From contig JADJXQ010000025.1 in assembly GCA_016710335.1 (NCBI GenBank), positions 62,001 through 126,000 on the forward strand: DNA of 64,000 bases, written 5' to 3'. A model generated the notes under the pieces. That model was not told where the DNA came from and searched no databases. It saw only the letters and a list, made by a program, of their open reading frames with translations. The position numbers and the translations under genes were made by a program. The DNA is from Rhodospirillales bacterium. GTDB taxonomy: Bacteria; Pseudomonadota; Alphaproteobacteria; Rhodospirillales; Defluviicoccaceae. Shown one piece after another: positions 1 through 8,234 of this stretch. Positions within the stretch are counted from its first letter, which is position 1, and the number at the start of each line of letters is the position of its first letter.

Positions 1-2
1 GC

Positions 3-584
3 AGCACCTGCGAAGGGCTGCTGGCGGAGGGCGTGCTGCCCGTGATCAAGCACATCCCCGGTCATGGACGCGCCGCTGTCGACAGCCATCGGGCGCTGCC
101 CATCGTCGACGCCAGCCGGGACGAACTGGAAAGAGTCGACTTCGCGCCGTTCCGCCGCCTAGCCGACATGCCGTGGGCGATGACCGCGCACGTGGTCTAC
201 ACCGCCATTGATTGCGAGGCGCCGGCGACTACATCTCGAACGGTCATTGGCGACATCATCCGCGGCGCCATCGGCTTCGACGGCCTGTTGCTGAGCGACG
301 ACCTGTGCATGGCGGCGCTCGCCGGACCTCCGGCGGCGCGGGCCGAAGCGGCGGTCGCCGCCGGATGCGACGTGGTTCTTCACTGCAACGGCGATCTCGA
401 TGAGATGCACGCCGTCGCCGCGGTCGCGCCGCTTCTGTCGGACGCGGCGCTGACCCGTCTCGCTCGGGGAGAGCGAGCGCGGCTTGAATGCCGAGACAAG
501 CGACCGGCGGACAGCGTCGCCGCCCGGCTGGAGGCATTGATGCAAGGCCAGCCGGTGGCGTGGAAACGAGGATCGAACGCGTGA
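3..584 (+). CDS. nagZ: Beta-N-acetylhexosaminidase NagZ, C-terminal part
   Basis: The gene enters from the left edge and its start is not in the window; 193 residues and the stop are visible. It matches glycoside hydrolase family 3 NagZ, a cytoplasmic enzyme that removes GlcNAc from anhydro-muropeptides during cell-wall recycling. The KHIPGHG motif is followed by VDSH, which supplies the Asp-His acid/base pair of NagZ. SDDL carries the usual nucleophile Asp. The last four bases overlap the GTG start of the next gene, which implies translational coupling. In related alphaproteobacteria nagZ leads the same run of genes, supporting the assignment. Confidence 0.92.
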   Translation, partial: STCEGLLAEGVLPVIKHIPGHGRAAVDSHRALPIVDASRDELERVDFAPFRRLADMPWAMTAHVVYTAIDCEAPATTSRTVIGDIIRGAIGFDGLLLSDDLCMAALAGPPAARAEAAVAAGCDVVLHCNGDLDEMHAVAAVAPLLSDAALTRLARGERARLECRDKRPADSVAARLEALMQGQPVAWKRGSNA

Positions 585-1276
585 ATTTCGACATTGACAC
601 CATCCTGTTCACGCTGTCGGTCTGGGTCATCCCGGTGCTGTTGGCGATCACCTTCCACGAAGCTGCGCACGGCTGGGTAGCGCATCGTCGGGGCGACGAC
701 ACCGCGTTCCGCCTGGGGCGAGTCACCTTCAACCCGCTCCGCCACATCGATCCGTTCGGCACGGTGCTGCTGCCGGCGCTGTTGTTCATCGGCTCGGGCG
801 GGCGGATGCTGTTCGGCTTCGCCAAGCCGGTGCCGGTCAACTTCGCCAACCTGCACCAGCCGCGCCGCGACATGGTGTTGGTCGCCGCCGCAGGTCCCGG
901 CATCAACATCGTTATGGCCATCGTCGCGGCAGCGGCTATCCACCTGGTGCCGCTGTTGTCCGGCGACCTTGCCGAGTGGGTGGCCTACAACCTTCGCAAC
1001 GCCGTCTGGATCAACGTGTTGCTCGCGGTGTTCAACATGCTGCCGGTGCCGCCGCTGGACGGCGGCCGCGTCGCCGTGGGCCTGTTGCCGCCGGCGCTGG
1101 CGGTGCGGTGGGCGGCCCTCGAGCGTTACGGCATTTTCATCGTGCTCGGCGGCATTTTCCTGGTGCCGTGGCTGGGCGCCCAAGTCGGGCTCAGGCTCGA
1201 CGTGTTCGGCTGGCTGGTGCTCCTGCCGGCTTCGCTGCTGGCGCAAGGAATCTTCACTCTGGTCAACATCGCATGA
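581..1276 (+). CDS. Site-2 protease family (M50) membrane protein
   Basis: Membrane zinc metalloprotease of the M50/S2P group, 231 residues from the GTG at 581. That GTG overlaps the nagZ stop and has a GAGG element about 10 bases upstream. HEAAH at residues 26-30 lies in the first hydrophobic segment and supplies two zinc ligands and the Glu. LPVPPLDGG near residues 155-162 supplies the third ligand, Asp160. Several further hydrophobic segments follow. It is the short form without a PDZ domain, so it is not RseP itself. Its substrate cannot be inferred. A longer reading from 488 would run into nagZ and is unlikely. Confidence 0.88.
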   Translation: MNFDIDTILFTLSVWVIPVLLAITFHEAAHGWVAHRRGDDTAFRLGRVTFNPLRHIDPFGTVLLPALLFIGSGGRMLFGFAKPVPVNFANLHQPRRDMVLVAAAGPGINIVMAIVAAAAIHLVPLLSGDLAEWVAYNLRNAVWINVLLAVFNMLPVPPLDGGRVAVGLLPPALAVRWAALERYGIFIVLGGIFLVPWLGAQVGLRLDVFGWLVLLPASLLAQGIFTLVNIA

Positions 1277-1303
1277 GGACGGCACCTGCATCATGGCGCC
1301 TGC

Positions 1304-1340
1304 ATGACGGTACAGGCATGACGGTACGGGCATGACGGGC
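1304..1340 (+). repeat. 14-bp tandem repeat placing three ATGs before scpA
   Basis: The unit GCATGACGGTACRG occurs about 2.6 times, with ATG codons at 1304, 1318 and 1332. The 14-base spacing puts them in three different frames. Only the ATG at 1332 opens the scpA frame. Confidence 0.7.
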
Positions 1341-2183
1341 GCAGCGGACGCGCCGGGCGACCGCGAGGCGGCGCCGGCCGGCCCACAGTTCGTCGTCGAT
1401 ATCGACGGCTACGAGGGGCCGGTCGACGTGCTGTTGACGCTGGCGCGCGCCCAGAAGGTCGACCTCAGGCAGGTGTCGATTTTGCAGCTTGCCGATCAGT
1501 ACCTGGCGTTCGTCGCCGCGGTGCGCAGCGCCAGCCTTGAACTGGCGGCCGAGTATCTGGTGATGGCGGCGTGGCTCGCCTACCTGAAGTCGCGCCTGTT
1601 GCTGCCCGAGCCGCCCGGCGACGAGGAACCGACCGGCGAGGAAATGGCCGCCGCCCTGGCGTTCCAGCTCCAGCGCCTCGAAGCGGTGCGGGACGCGGGC
1701 GCCCGGTTGATGGCCCGACCGCGCCTCGGCCGCGACGTGTTCGCTCGCGGCCAGCCGGAGCCGGTGGCGGCGACCACCACCACCGTCGTCGTGGTCACCC
1801 TCTACGATCTGCTCAAGGCCTACGGCGAGCATGTGCGGCGCCGACAGCCGCAGGTGCTGGCGGTCGAACCGTCCGAGGTGTATTCGGTCAAGGATGCGCT
1901 GGCATGGCTGACACGCGCCCTCGGCCGCTCGCCCGGCTGGGAGAACTTGTGGAACTTCCTGCCGCCGCAAACCGCGGAGGAGTTGCGCGGCGGCCGTCTC
2001 CGCCTCACCGGGCGCTCTGCCCTGGCGGCAACGTTCGCCGCCAGCCTCGAACTGGCGCGGCAGGGGCGGGTGCGGCTGCGTCAGGCCGGCGCGTTCGGGC
2101 CGATCTACATCAACGGCGCGCCGGACGGAGACGGTGCTGCGGATGGCCCTCCGACCGGTGACGGGACGGTGGTGCGGCCGTGA
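1332..2183 (+). CDS. scpA: Segregation and condensation protein A
   Basis: Kleisin subunit of the SMC-ScpAB condensin-like complex that organises and helps segregate the chromosome; 283 residues, slightly long for the family. The N-terminal GYEGPVDVLLTLARAQKVDL segment is the typical ScpA helical region that binds the SMC neck. The C-terminal part, with RLTGRSALAATFAASLEL, is the winged helix that binds the SMC head. The stop overlaps the GTG of scpB by 4 nt, so the two partners are translationally coupled. The ATG start lies in the last unit of a 14-bp tandem repeat with no strong Shine-Dalgarno sequence. Confidence 0.93.
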   Translation: MTGAADAPGDREAAPAGPQFVVDIDGYEGPVDVLLTLARAQKVDLRQVSILQLADQYLAFVAAVRSASLELAAEYLVMAAWLAYLKSRLLLPEPPGDEEPTGEEMAAALAFQLQRLEAVRDAGARLMARPRLGRDVFARGQPEPVAATTTTVVVVTLYDLLKAYGEHVRRRQPQVLAVEPSEVYSVKDALAWLTRALGRSPGWENLWNFLPPQTAEELRGGRLRLTGRSALAATFAASLELARQGRVRLRQAGAFGPIYINGAPDGDGAADGPPTGDGTVVRP

Positions 2184-2782
2184 CCATGGTCGATCCCCTG
2201 CATTTGAGGCTGGTGGAGGCGCTGCTGTTCGCGTCCGCCGAGCCGGTCGGCGAGCGGCAATTGGCCGAAGCGCTGCCGGACGGCGTGGCTCTCCGGCCGC
2301 TGTTGAACGTCTTGCAGCAGCACTACCGGGAGCGGGGCGTCAATCTGGTCGGCGTCGGCAACTCCTGGGCGTTCCGCACCGCGCCCGACCTCGGGCCGTT
2401 GCTCGGTCACCATCGCACGGTGGAGCGCAAATTGTCGCGCGCCGCGCTCGAGTCCCTCGCCATCATCGCCTATCACCAGCCCGTCACCCGCGCCGAGATC
2501 GAGGAGATCCGCGGCGTGAAGATCGGCAAGGGCACCATCGACGTGTTGCTTGAGGAGGGCTGGATCCGGCCCGGCCACCGGCGCCAGACGCCCGGCCGGC
2601 CCGTCACGTGGGGCACCACCGAGCGCTTTCTCGACCATTTCGGGCTGGCGGGGCTCGATGAACTGCCTGGCGTCGAGGAGTTGAAGGCCGCCGGGCTGCT
2701 GGACACGCGCCCCGCCATCCAGGCCTACGGCGCCAGCCCCGATTCCGGATCAACCGACGACGACGAGACCGACAGCGAATAA
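2180..2782 (+). CDS. scpB: Segregation and condensation protein B
   Basis: Second accessory subunit of the SMC-ScpAB complex, 200 residues, built of two winged-helix domains that dimerise and embrace ScpA. HLRLVEALLFASAEPV at the N-terminus and ESLAIIAYHQPVTRAEIEEI in the middle are the family signatures. The GTG start at 2180 overlaps the scpA stop by 4 nt; an ATG two codons later is the alternative. The acidic C-terminal tail is typical of alphaproteobacterial ScpB. Confidence 0.94.
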   Translation: MTMVDPLHLRLVEALLFASAEPVGERQLAEALPDGVALRPLLNVLQQHYRERGVNLVGVGNSWAFRTAPDLGPLLGHHRTVERKLSRAALESLAIIAYHQPVTRAEIEEIRGVKIGKGTIDVLLEEGWIRPGHRRQTPGRPVTWGTTERFLDHFGLAGLDELPGVEELKAAGLLDTRPAIQAYGASPDSGSTDDDETDSE

Positions 2783-2868
2783 CGGCGAGGTGGTCCCGTT
2801 GCGGCTGTCGGAGGTTTCTGTCATGATCGGCCTAGGATCGAGAACCAAACACGAAAGAGCGCACGCAC

Positions 2869-3117
2869 ATGGGCAGTTTCAGCATTTGGCACTGGCTGAT
2901 CGTCCTCGTCGTTGTCCTTATCCTGTTCGGCGGCAAGGGCAAGATTTCCCAGATCATGGGCGACGTCGGCAAGGGCTTGAAGTCGTTCAAGAAAAGCATC
3001 AAGGACGACGACGAACCTGCGGATCGTCGATCGGTGGACGAGCCGCGGGCGCTGAACTCCGGCGCGGAGGATGTCGCCGGACCGATGCCCGACCGCGACC
3101 GGGTAGCGAAGTCCTGA
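2869..3117 (+). CDS. tatA: Sec-independent protein translocase TatA
   Basis: Pore-forming subunit of the twin-arginine translocase, which exports folded proteins across the inner membrane; 82 residues. A short N-terminal transmembrane helix (about residues 5-20) ends in the FGGKGK hinge. An amphipathic helix (DVGKGLKSFKKSI) and an acidic, unstructured tail follow. This order is diagnostic for TatA/E. It is the first gene of a tatABC operon, about 60 nt before tatB. Position after scpAB and before serS is the usual alphaproteobacterial arrangement. Confidence 0.95.
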   Translation: MGSFSIWHWLIVLVVVLILFGGKGKISQIMGDVGKGLKSFKKSIKDDDEPADRRSVDEPRALNSGAEDVAGPMPDRDRVAKS

Positions 3118-3176
3118 CTCCGAACCGCACCGGTTCCGCTTAGCACCACCTGTGGCGCCCGAGGCGACATCCCGCC

Positions 3177-3617
3177 ATGTTGGACATCGGCTGGCAGGAG
3201 CTACTGATCATCGCGGTGCTGACCGTCATCGTGGTCGGCCCTAAGGACCTGCCGCAGGCGCTGCGGACGGTCACCGCCGTGCTGCGCAAGGCGCGCGGTC
3301 TGGCGCGTGAGTTCCAGAACGGCGTCGACGACATGATCCGGGAGGCCGAACTCGATGACGTCAAGCGCCAGGTCAACAGCGCGCGCCGCCTCGACCTGGA
3401 TGCCGAAGCGCGCAAGATCATCGATCCGGCGGGGACCTTGACCGAGGATTTCGACCCGGCCGAGTTCGCCCGCGACATCAAGCACCGGGTCGAGGGCGTC
3501 TCGGCCGCGCAGACTGCACCTGTCCCCGCCGCTGCTCCCGCGGCTCCGGCCTCTCTCGCAGCGCCGCCGGCGCCGAGGGAGGCGGAAGCAGCGGATCCGC
3601 CGCAACCAAGGTCTTGA
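3177..3617 (+). CDS. tatB: Sec-independent protein translocase TatB
   Basis: Receptor-complex subunit of the Tat translocase, 146 residues. The N-terminal helix MLDIGWQELLIIAVLTVIVV is followed by GPKDLP, the TatB hinge. A long charged amphipathic helix follows, then an Ala/Pro-rich tail from about residue 110. TatB works with TatC in binding twin-arginine signal peptides. It lies between tatA and tatC on the same strand. Confidence 0.95.
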   Translation: MLDIGWQELLIIAVLTVIVVGPKDLPQALRTVTAVLRKARGLAREFQNGVDDMIREAELDDVKRQVNSARRLDLDAEARKIIDPAGTLTEDFDPAEFARDIKHRVEGVSAAQTAPVPAAAPAAPASLAAPPAPREAEAADPPQPRS

Positions 3618-3635
3618 CGAAAGCACCATCGGCAC

Positions 3636-4436
3636 GTGGCGGACGACGACTTCGAACAGGCCAAGATGCCGCTCCTGGAGCATCTCACCGAGTTGCGCCA
3701 ACGGCTTCTGTACAGTGCGACCGCCGTTCTGGTGCTGTTTTTCGTCTGCTACTACTTCGCCCCGCAGATCTATGCGTTTCTGATGCAGGCGCTGGCGGAT
3801 GTTCTCGCCCGCACCGGCGGCGACAGGCGCATGATCTACACCGCCTTGTATGAAGCGTTTTTTACCTACATCAAGGTGGCGCTGTTCGCGTCCTTGTTCA
3901 TCAGCTTTCCCATCATCGCTTCGCAGATCTGGATGTTCGTGGCGCCCGGCCTCTATCGCCATGAGAAGCGCGCGTTCCTGCCATTTCTGATCGCAACGCC
4001 GATCCTGTTTTTCCTCGGCGGGGCTCTGGTTTATTACGTGATCTTCCCGCTCGCCTGGAGCTTCTTCGTGAGCTTCGAGTCCCCCGGCGGCAGCGGCGCC
4101 TTGCCGATTCAGCTGGAAGCCAAGGTCGATCAGTACCTGTCGCTGGTCATGCGATTGATCTTCGCCTTCGGGCTGTGCTTCGAGTTGCCGGTGGTGTGCA
4201 CACTGCTCGGCCGCGCCGGCATGATCTCCTCGCAAGGCATGAGGGAAAAGCGCCGCTACGCCATCGTCCTGGCGTTTGTCGCCGCCGCCATCCTCACCCC
4301 GCCGGACGTGATCAGCCAGATCGGGCTCGCCGTCCCCATCATCCTGCTCTACGAGATCTCCATCATTGCGGTGCGCATGGTCGAACGGAGCCGGGACCGC
4401 GCCGCTGCCGAGGCCGACGCCCAGGCCGACGTTTAA
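3636..4436 (+). CDS. tatC: Sec-independent protein translocase TatC
   Basis: Polytopic core of the Tat translocase, 266 residues with six predicted transmembrane helices. KMPLLEHLTELRQRLL near the N-terminus is the conserved cytoplasmic signature. FGLCFELPVVCTLLGRAGMI is the family block around the fourth and fifth helices. The start is a GTG 18 nt after tatB; no good ribosome binding site is seen, so coupling with tatB is likely. Confidence 0.95.
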   Translation: MADDDFEQAKMPLLEHLTELRQRLLYSATAVLVLFFVCYYFAPQIYAFLMQALADVLARTGGDRRMIYTALYEAFFTYIKVALFASLFISFPIIASQIWMFVAPGLYRHEKRAFLPFLIATPILFFLGGALVYYVIFPLAWSFFVSFESPGGSGALPIQLEAKVDQYLSLVMRLIFAFGLCFELPVVCTLLGRAGMISSQGMREKRRYAIVLAFVAAAILTPPDVISQIGLAVPIILLYEISIIAVRMVERSRDRAAAEADAQADV

Positions 4437-4496
4437 CGTCGCGCCCGCGCCGAACAACGCCATGGGCACCGGAGGTGGGGGCCGCTACAAGACGCC

Positions 4497-5390
4497 ATGA
4501 GCACGCGCGTCGCCATCCGCATCGGCTACCACAAGTGCGCCTCGACGCATCTCGGGCTGCAGGTCCTGCCGAAACATCCGCAGATCCGACACCTGGGAAA
4601 GCCTTATTCGGCGGATGACCCGGTGCGCGAGGTGGTGGAAAGCATCATCGATGCCCGCCCGTTCGATCTCCGGCGCTGTCGCGATCTCGCCGCCGCCCAC
4701 GTCATGCCGTCCGGGGGGCGGGCCGTCGTCTCCATTTCAGACGGCCGCCTCGCGATGCGGTCGTGCACCGCAGCCTCCGACGTGGCGGAGCGTCTCCAGG
4801 CCGTATTCGGCGGCGGCCGCATCCTGATCACCATCCGCCGGCACGTCGATTTCGTGACATCCCTATACGTCCAGGACATCGGCACCGGCCGCACCGTAGC
4901 CGGCATCGACGACTGGATGGCGGCCAACTGGGACACCGGCCTCACGCTCCGCAGCTATGCGGCGTTCGCGCCGGTGATCGCCCGATACCGGCACACGTTC
5001 GGCCAGGATCGCGTGTGGGTGTCGCTCCTCGAGCAATTCACCGACGACATGCCAAGCGTCGCCGCCGGCCTCGGCGCGTTTCTCGGCGTCGACAGCGCAA
5101 CGCTGCTGACGCTGCTGATGGCGGCGCCCCGCAACCCGCGCATGTCGATCCTGCAGGCGCGCCTCGGCGGCAAGAAGCGCCGCGGCTACGCCGTCGCCAA
5201 GGCGGTGGCGCGACGCCTGCCCGATCCGGTGCTGGCTCTCGCCGCGCGCCTGACCGGGCACCACCGGCGGTTCGAGCCGCGCCTCGGTTCGCATTGGCGC
5301 CGGACACTCGCGGCGCTGGCCGAGGAGGACTGCGCCGCGCTCAAGGAGGAGTTCGATCTCCCCGTCGACCGCTATCGCTATCGCCCGTGA
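4497..5390 (+). CDS. Sulfotransferase-like protein
   Basis: Putative PAPS-dependent sulfotransferase, 297 residues. RIGYHKCASTHLGLQ near residue 7 resembles the 5'-phosphosulfate-binding loop. TIRRHVDFVTSLY near residue 110 resembles the 3'-phosphate-binding Arg...Ser segment. The rest is poorly conserved, and the acceptor (sugar, lipid or protein) is unknown. It sits between tatC and serS, genes that are usually close to each other in this group, so it looks like an insertion into a conserved block. The later glycan clusters offer a possible acceptor, which is only inference. Confidence 0.7.
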   Translation: MSTRVAIRIGYHKCASTHLGLQVLPKHPQIRHLGKPYSADDPVREVVESIIDARPFDLRRCRDLAAAHVMPSGGRAVVSISDGRLAMRSCTAASDVAERLQAVFGGGRILITIRRHVDFVTSLYVQDIGTGRTVAGIDDWMAANWDTGLTLRSYAAFAPVIARYRHTFGQDRVWVSLLEQFTDDMPSVAAGLGAFLGVDSATLLTLLMAAPRNPRMSILQARLGGKKRRGYAVAKAVARRLPDPVLALAARLTGHHRRFEPRLGSHWRRTLAALAEEDCAALKEEFDLPVDRYRYRP

Positions 5391-5496
5391 TGCGGCTCAT
5401 CGGATGCCTGGTCCGGCCGCTGGTCAATCTCGGTCCCTTGACCGGTGTTCGGGACTCGGCTAACCCCCAAGAGGCAGGCCGACGCGGGGAGCGCTG

Positions 5497-6774
5497 ATGT
5501 TCGACATTCGCTGGATTCGAGACAACCCGGAGGCCTTCGACCGCGCCCTCGCCCGTCGCGGCCTGCCCGCGCGGGCCGCGGAGCTTGCGGCGCTCGACGC
5601 GGCACGTCGTGAGACCCTCGCCGAGGCCCAGTCGATCCAGACCGAGCGCAACAGCCTCTCGAAGGACATCGGGGCGCGTAAGGGCCGGGACGAGGACGTG
5701 AGCGCGCTGCTCGCCGAAGTAGGCGCGTCCAAGGACCGCCAGGCCGAGGCCGAGGACAAGGCCCGCGCCGAAGGGGCCGCGCTCGACGAGGCTCTCGCCG
5801 CCATTCCCAACCTGCCGGCGGACGACGTCCCCGACGGCTTCGACGAAGCGGCCAATGTCGAGGTTCGCCGCTGGGGCGAGCCGCCGGCGTGGGAGTTCCG
5901 CCCTCGCGACCACGTGGACATCGGCGCGAGTCTCGGGATGATGGACTTCGACCGTGCCGCCAAGCTGTCGGGCGCCCGCTTCGTGGTGCTGAGCGGCGCG
6001 CTGGCCCGGCTGGAACGGGCGCTGGCGGCGTTCATGCTCGACCTCCACACGACCGCGTTCGGCTACACCGAAGTCAATCCGCCAGCGCTGGTCCGCGACC
6101 GGGCGCTGTTCGGCACCGGCCAGCTTCCCAAGTTCGGCGACGACCTGTTCAAGACCGGCGACGGCTTCTGGCTGATCCCCACCGCCGAGGTGCCGCTCAC
6201 CAACCTGGTCGCCGGCGAGATCCTGGACGAAGAGACGCTGCCGCGGCGGGTGACGGCGATGACCTGGTGCTTCCGGTCCGAGGCCGGGGCCGCCGGCCAG
6301 GACACCCGCGGCATGATCCGCCAGCACCAGTTCACCAAGGTCGAATTGGTCAGCATCACCAGGCCCGAGGATTCGGACGCCGAACTGGAACGCATGACCG
6401 CCTGCGCCGAGGAGGTTCTGAAACGCCTGGGGCTTCCCTACCGGGTCGTCGCGCTGTGCGCCGGCGACATGGGTTTTTCGGCCCGCAAGACCTACGACAT
6501 CGAGGTGTGGCTGCCGGGCCAGGACCGCTACCGCGAAATCTCCAGCTGCTCCACGTGCGGCGACTTCCAGGCGCGGCGCATGAACGCCCGCTATCGATCG
6601 AAGGGGGAAAAGGGCACCCGCTTCGTCCACACCCTCAACGGCTCCGGCCTCGCCGTCGGGCGCACCTTGATCGCGGTGCTGGAGGCCTATCAACAGGCCG
6701 ACGGTTCCGTCCGCATTCCGGACGCGTTGCTGCCCTACATGGCTGGGCTCGAGGTCATCACCGCCGATGCATGA
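5497..6774 (+). CDS. serS: Seryl-tRNA synthetase
   Basis: Class II aminoacyl-tRNA synthetase that charges tRNA-Ser and tRNA-Sec; 425 residues, the usual length. The N-terminal coiled-coil arm that binds tRNA spans about residues 25-105. Motif 2 is visible as TWCFRSEAGAAGQDTRGMIR and motif 3 as LNGSGLAVGRTLIAVLE. The end overlaps surE by 8 nt. The ATG start follows GGGGAGCG at a good distance. Confidence 0.97.
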   Translation: MFDIRWIRDNPEAFDRALARRGLPARAAELAALDAARRETLAEAQSIQTERNSLSKDIGARKGRDEDVSALLAEVGASKDRQAEAEDKARAEGAALDEALAAIPNLPADDVPDGFDEAANVEVRRWGEPPAWEFRPRDHVDIGASLGMMDFDRAAKLSGARFVVLSGALARLERALAAFMLDLHTTAFGYTEVNPPALVRDRALFGTGQLPKFGDDLFKTGDGFWLIPTAEVPLTNLVAGEILDEETLPRRVTAMTWCFRSEAGAAGQDTRGMIRQHQFTKVELVSITRPEDSDAELERMTACAEEVLKRLGLPYRVVALCAGDMGFSARKTYDIEVWLPGQDRYREISSCSTCGDFQARRMNARYRSKGEKGTRFVHTLNGSGLAVGRTLIAVLEAYQQADGSVRIPDALLPYMAGLEVITADA

Positions 6775-7564
6775 GCCGATCGATCTCGCCGACGCGCGCG
6801 TGCTCATCTCCAACGACGACGGCATTCACGCGCCCGGTTTGAAGCTGCTGCAAAAGATCGTGCGGCGTCTTGCCCGGGAGGTGTGGGTGGTGGCGCCGGA
6901 TTCGGAACAAAGCGCCTCCAGCCATTCGCTGACCATGCGCCGCCCGCTCTACGTGCGGCGTCTGTCGCCACGCCGTTACAGCGTCGACGGCACGCCGACC
7001 GACAGCGTCCTGCTCGCCATCCACGAAGTCATGAAACAGAAGCCGCCGGACTTGATTCTCTCCGGGATCAACCGCGGCGGCAATCTTGGGGAAGACGCGG
7101 CCTATTCAGGAACCGTGGCCGCCGCCATGGAAGGCACCCTGCTCGGGTTCCGCTCGATCGCGCTCAGCATGTATTACAGAGACCGGGCCCATGTACGCTG
7201 GCCCACCGCCGAACGGTGGACCGGCGAGGTGCTGGCCCGCCTCGCGGGCATGGCGTGGCCCAAGGACGTGCTGATCAACGTCAATTTCCCGTGCGTGCCG
7301 GCCGAGGCGGTCACCGGCATCGAGGTGACGCGCCAGGGCCGCCGCAAAATCGGCGGCGCCATCACCTCCGGCACCGATCCCCGTGGCGACACCTATTACT
7401 GGATCGGCTACGGGCGGCGCGAAGACCGGGATCTCGCCGGCAGCGATCTGGAGGCGGTGTTCCGCGGCGCCATCTCCGTCACGCCGCTCACCCGCAACCT
7501 CACGCACGAACCCTCGCTCGCTCCGCTGCGCGCCCATCTCTCCGGCGGCAACCGGCCGGCATGA
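6767..7564 (+). CDS. surE: 5'/3'-nucleotidase SurE
   Basis: Stationary-phase survival protein, a metal-dependent nucleoside monophosphatase; 265 residues. ISNDDGIHAPGL near residue 15 contributes the metal-binding Asp pair, PDSEQSASSHSLT the Ser/Asn pocket, and SGINRGGNLG the third conserved block. It overlaps serS upstream by 8 nt and pcm downstream by 4 nt, forming the classical surE-pcm pair for cleaning up nucleotides and damaged proteins. Confidence 0.96.
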   Translation: MHEPIDLADARVLISNDDGIHAPGLKLLQKIVRRLAREVWVVAPDSEQSASSHSLTMRRPLYVRRLSPRRYSVDGTPTDSVLLAIHEVMKQKPPDLILSGINRGGNLGEDAAYSGTVAAAMEGTLLGFRSIALSMYYRDRAHVRWPTAERWTGEVLARLAGMAWPKDVLINVNFPCVPAEAVTGIEVTRQGRRKIGGAITSGTDPRGDTYYWIGYGRREDRDLAGSDLEAVFRGAISVTPLTRNLTHEPSLAPLRAHLSGGNRPA

Positions 7565-8202
7565 GCCCCGATTCCCGCAAGATCCGGCTGGTGATGACGC
7601 TCCGGCGGGCCGGCGTGACCGACACTCGGGTGCTGGCGGCAGTGGAGCGCATCCCGCGCGATCTGTTCGCGCCGCCGGCCTTTATCGACAAGGCATACGA
7701 GAACACCGCGCTCCCCATCGGCTTCCACCAGACCATGAGCGCCCCCATTGTCGTCGCGCTGATGACCCAGGCGCTGGAGTTGAGGGAACGCCAGAAGGTG
7801 CTGGAGGTGGGGACCGGCTCCGGCTACCAGGCGGTGGTGCTGTCGCGGCTGTGCCGGCGTGTCTACACCATCGAGCGCTATCGCGAGATGCTGTCGCAGG
7901 CCGAGGAGCGCTTTGCACAATTGCGTATCACCAACATCACGTCGCGGGTCGGCGACGGCACCTTCGGCTGGCCCGAGCAGGCGCCGTTCGAGCGAATCAT
8001 CGTCACCGCCGCGGCCACCGACATCCCGCCGTTGCTCGCCGCGCAGCTTGCCGATGGCGGGGTCATGGTGCTGCCGATCGACGACGGCTCCGGCGGCCAG
8101 AGCCTGATTCGCGTGCGTCGCGTAGGGGTGGAGCTCGATACCGAGGATATCGGAGAAGCGCGTTTCGTGCCGCTGGTGGCGGGTGACGAGCCGCGCGGTT
8201 GA
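7561..8202 (+). CDS. pcm: Protein-L-isoaspartate O-methyltransferase
   Basis: Repairs isoaspartyl residues in ageing proteins using S-adenosylmethionine; 213 residues. The ATG at 7561 overlaps the surE stop. VLEVGTGSGYQAVVLSRL is the SAM-binding glycine-rich motif. IPRDLFAPPAF and the QTMSAPIVVALM segment are typical of the PCMT family. Genes upstream and downstream also overlap, so this is one operon. Confidence 0.95.
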   Translation: MSPDSRKIRLVMTLRRAGVTDTRVLAAVERIPRDLFAPPAFIDKAYENTALPIGFHQTMSAPIVVALMTQALELRERQKVLEVGTGSGYQAVVLSRLCRRVYTIERYREMLSQAEERFAQLRITNITSRVGDGTFGWPEQAPFERIIVTAAATDIPPLLAAQLADGGVMVLPIDDGSGGQSLIRVRRVGVELDTEDIGEARFVPLVAGDEPRG

Positions 8203-8234
8203 CGGGCGCCGGCAACGTGAGCGAAAATACCCGC

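Noticed and set aside
5341..6825. 494-codon minus-strand frame opposite serS
   Set aside because: Antisense shadow of a clear serS gene in GC-rich DNA; no family resemblance.
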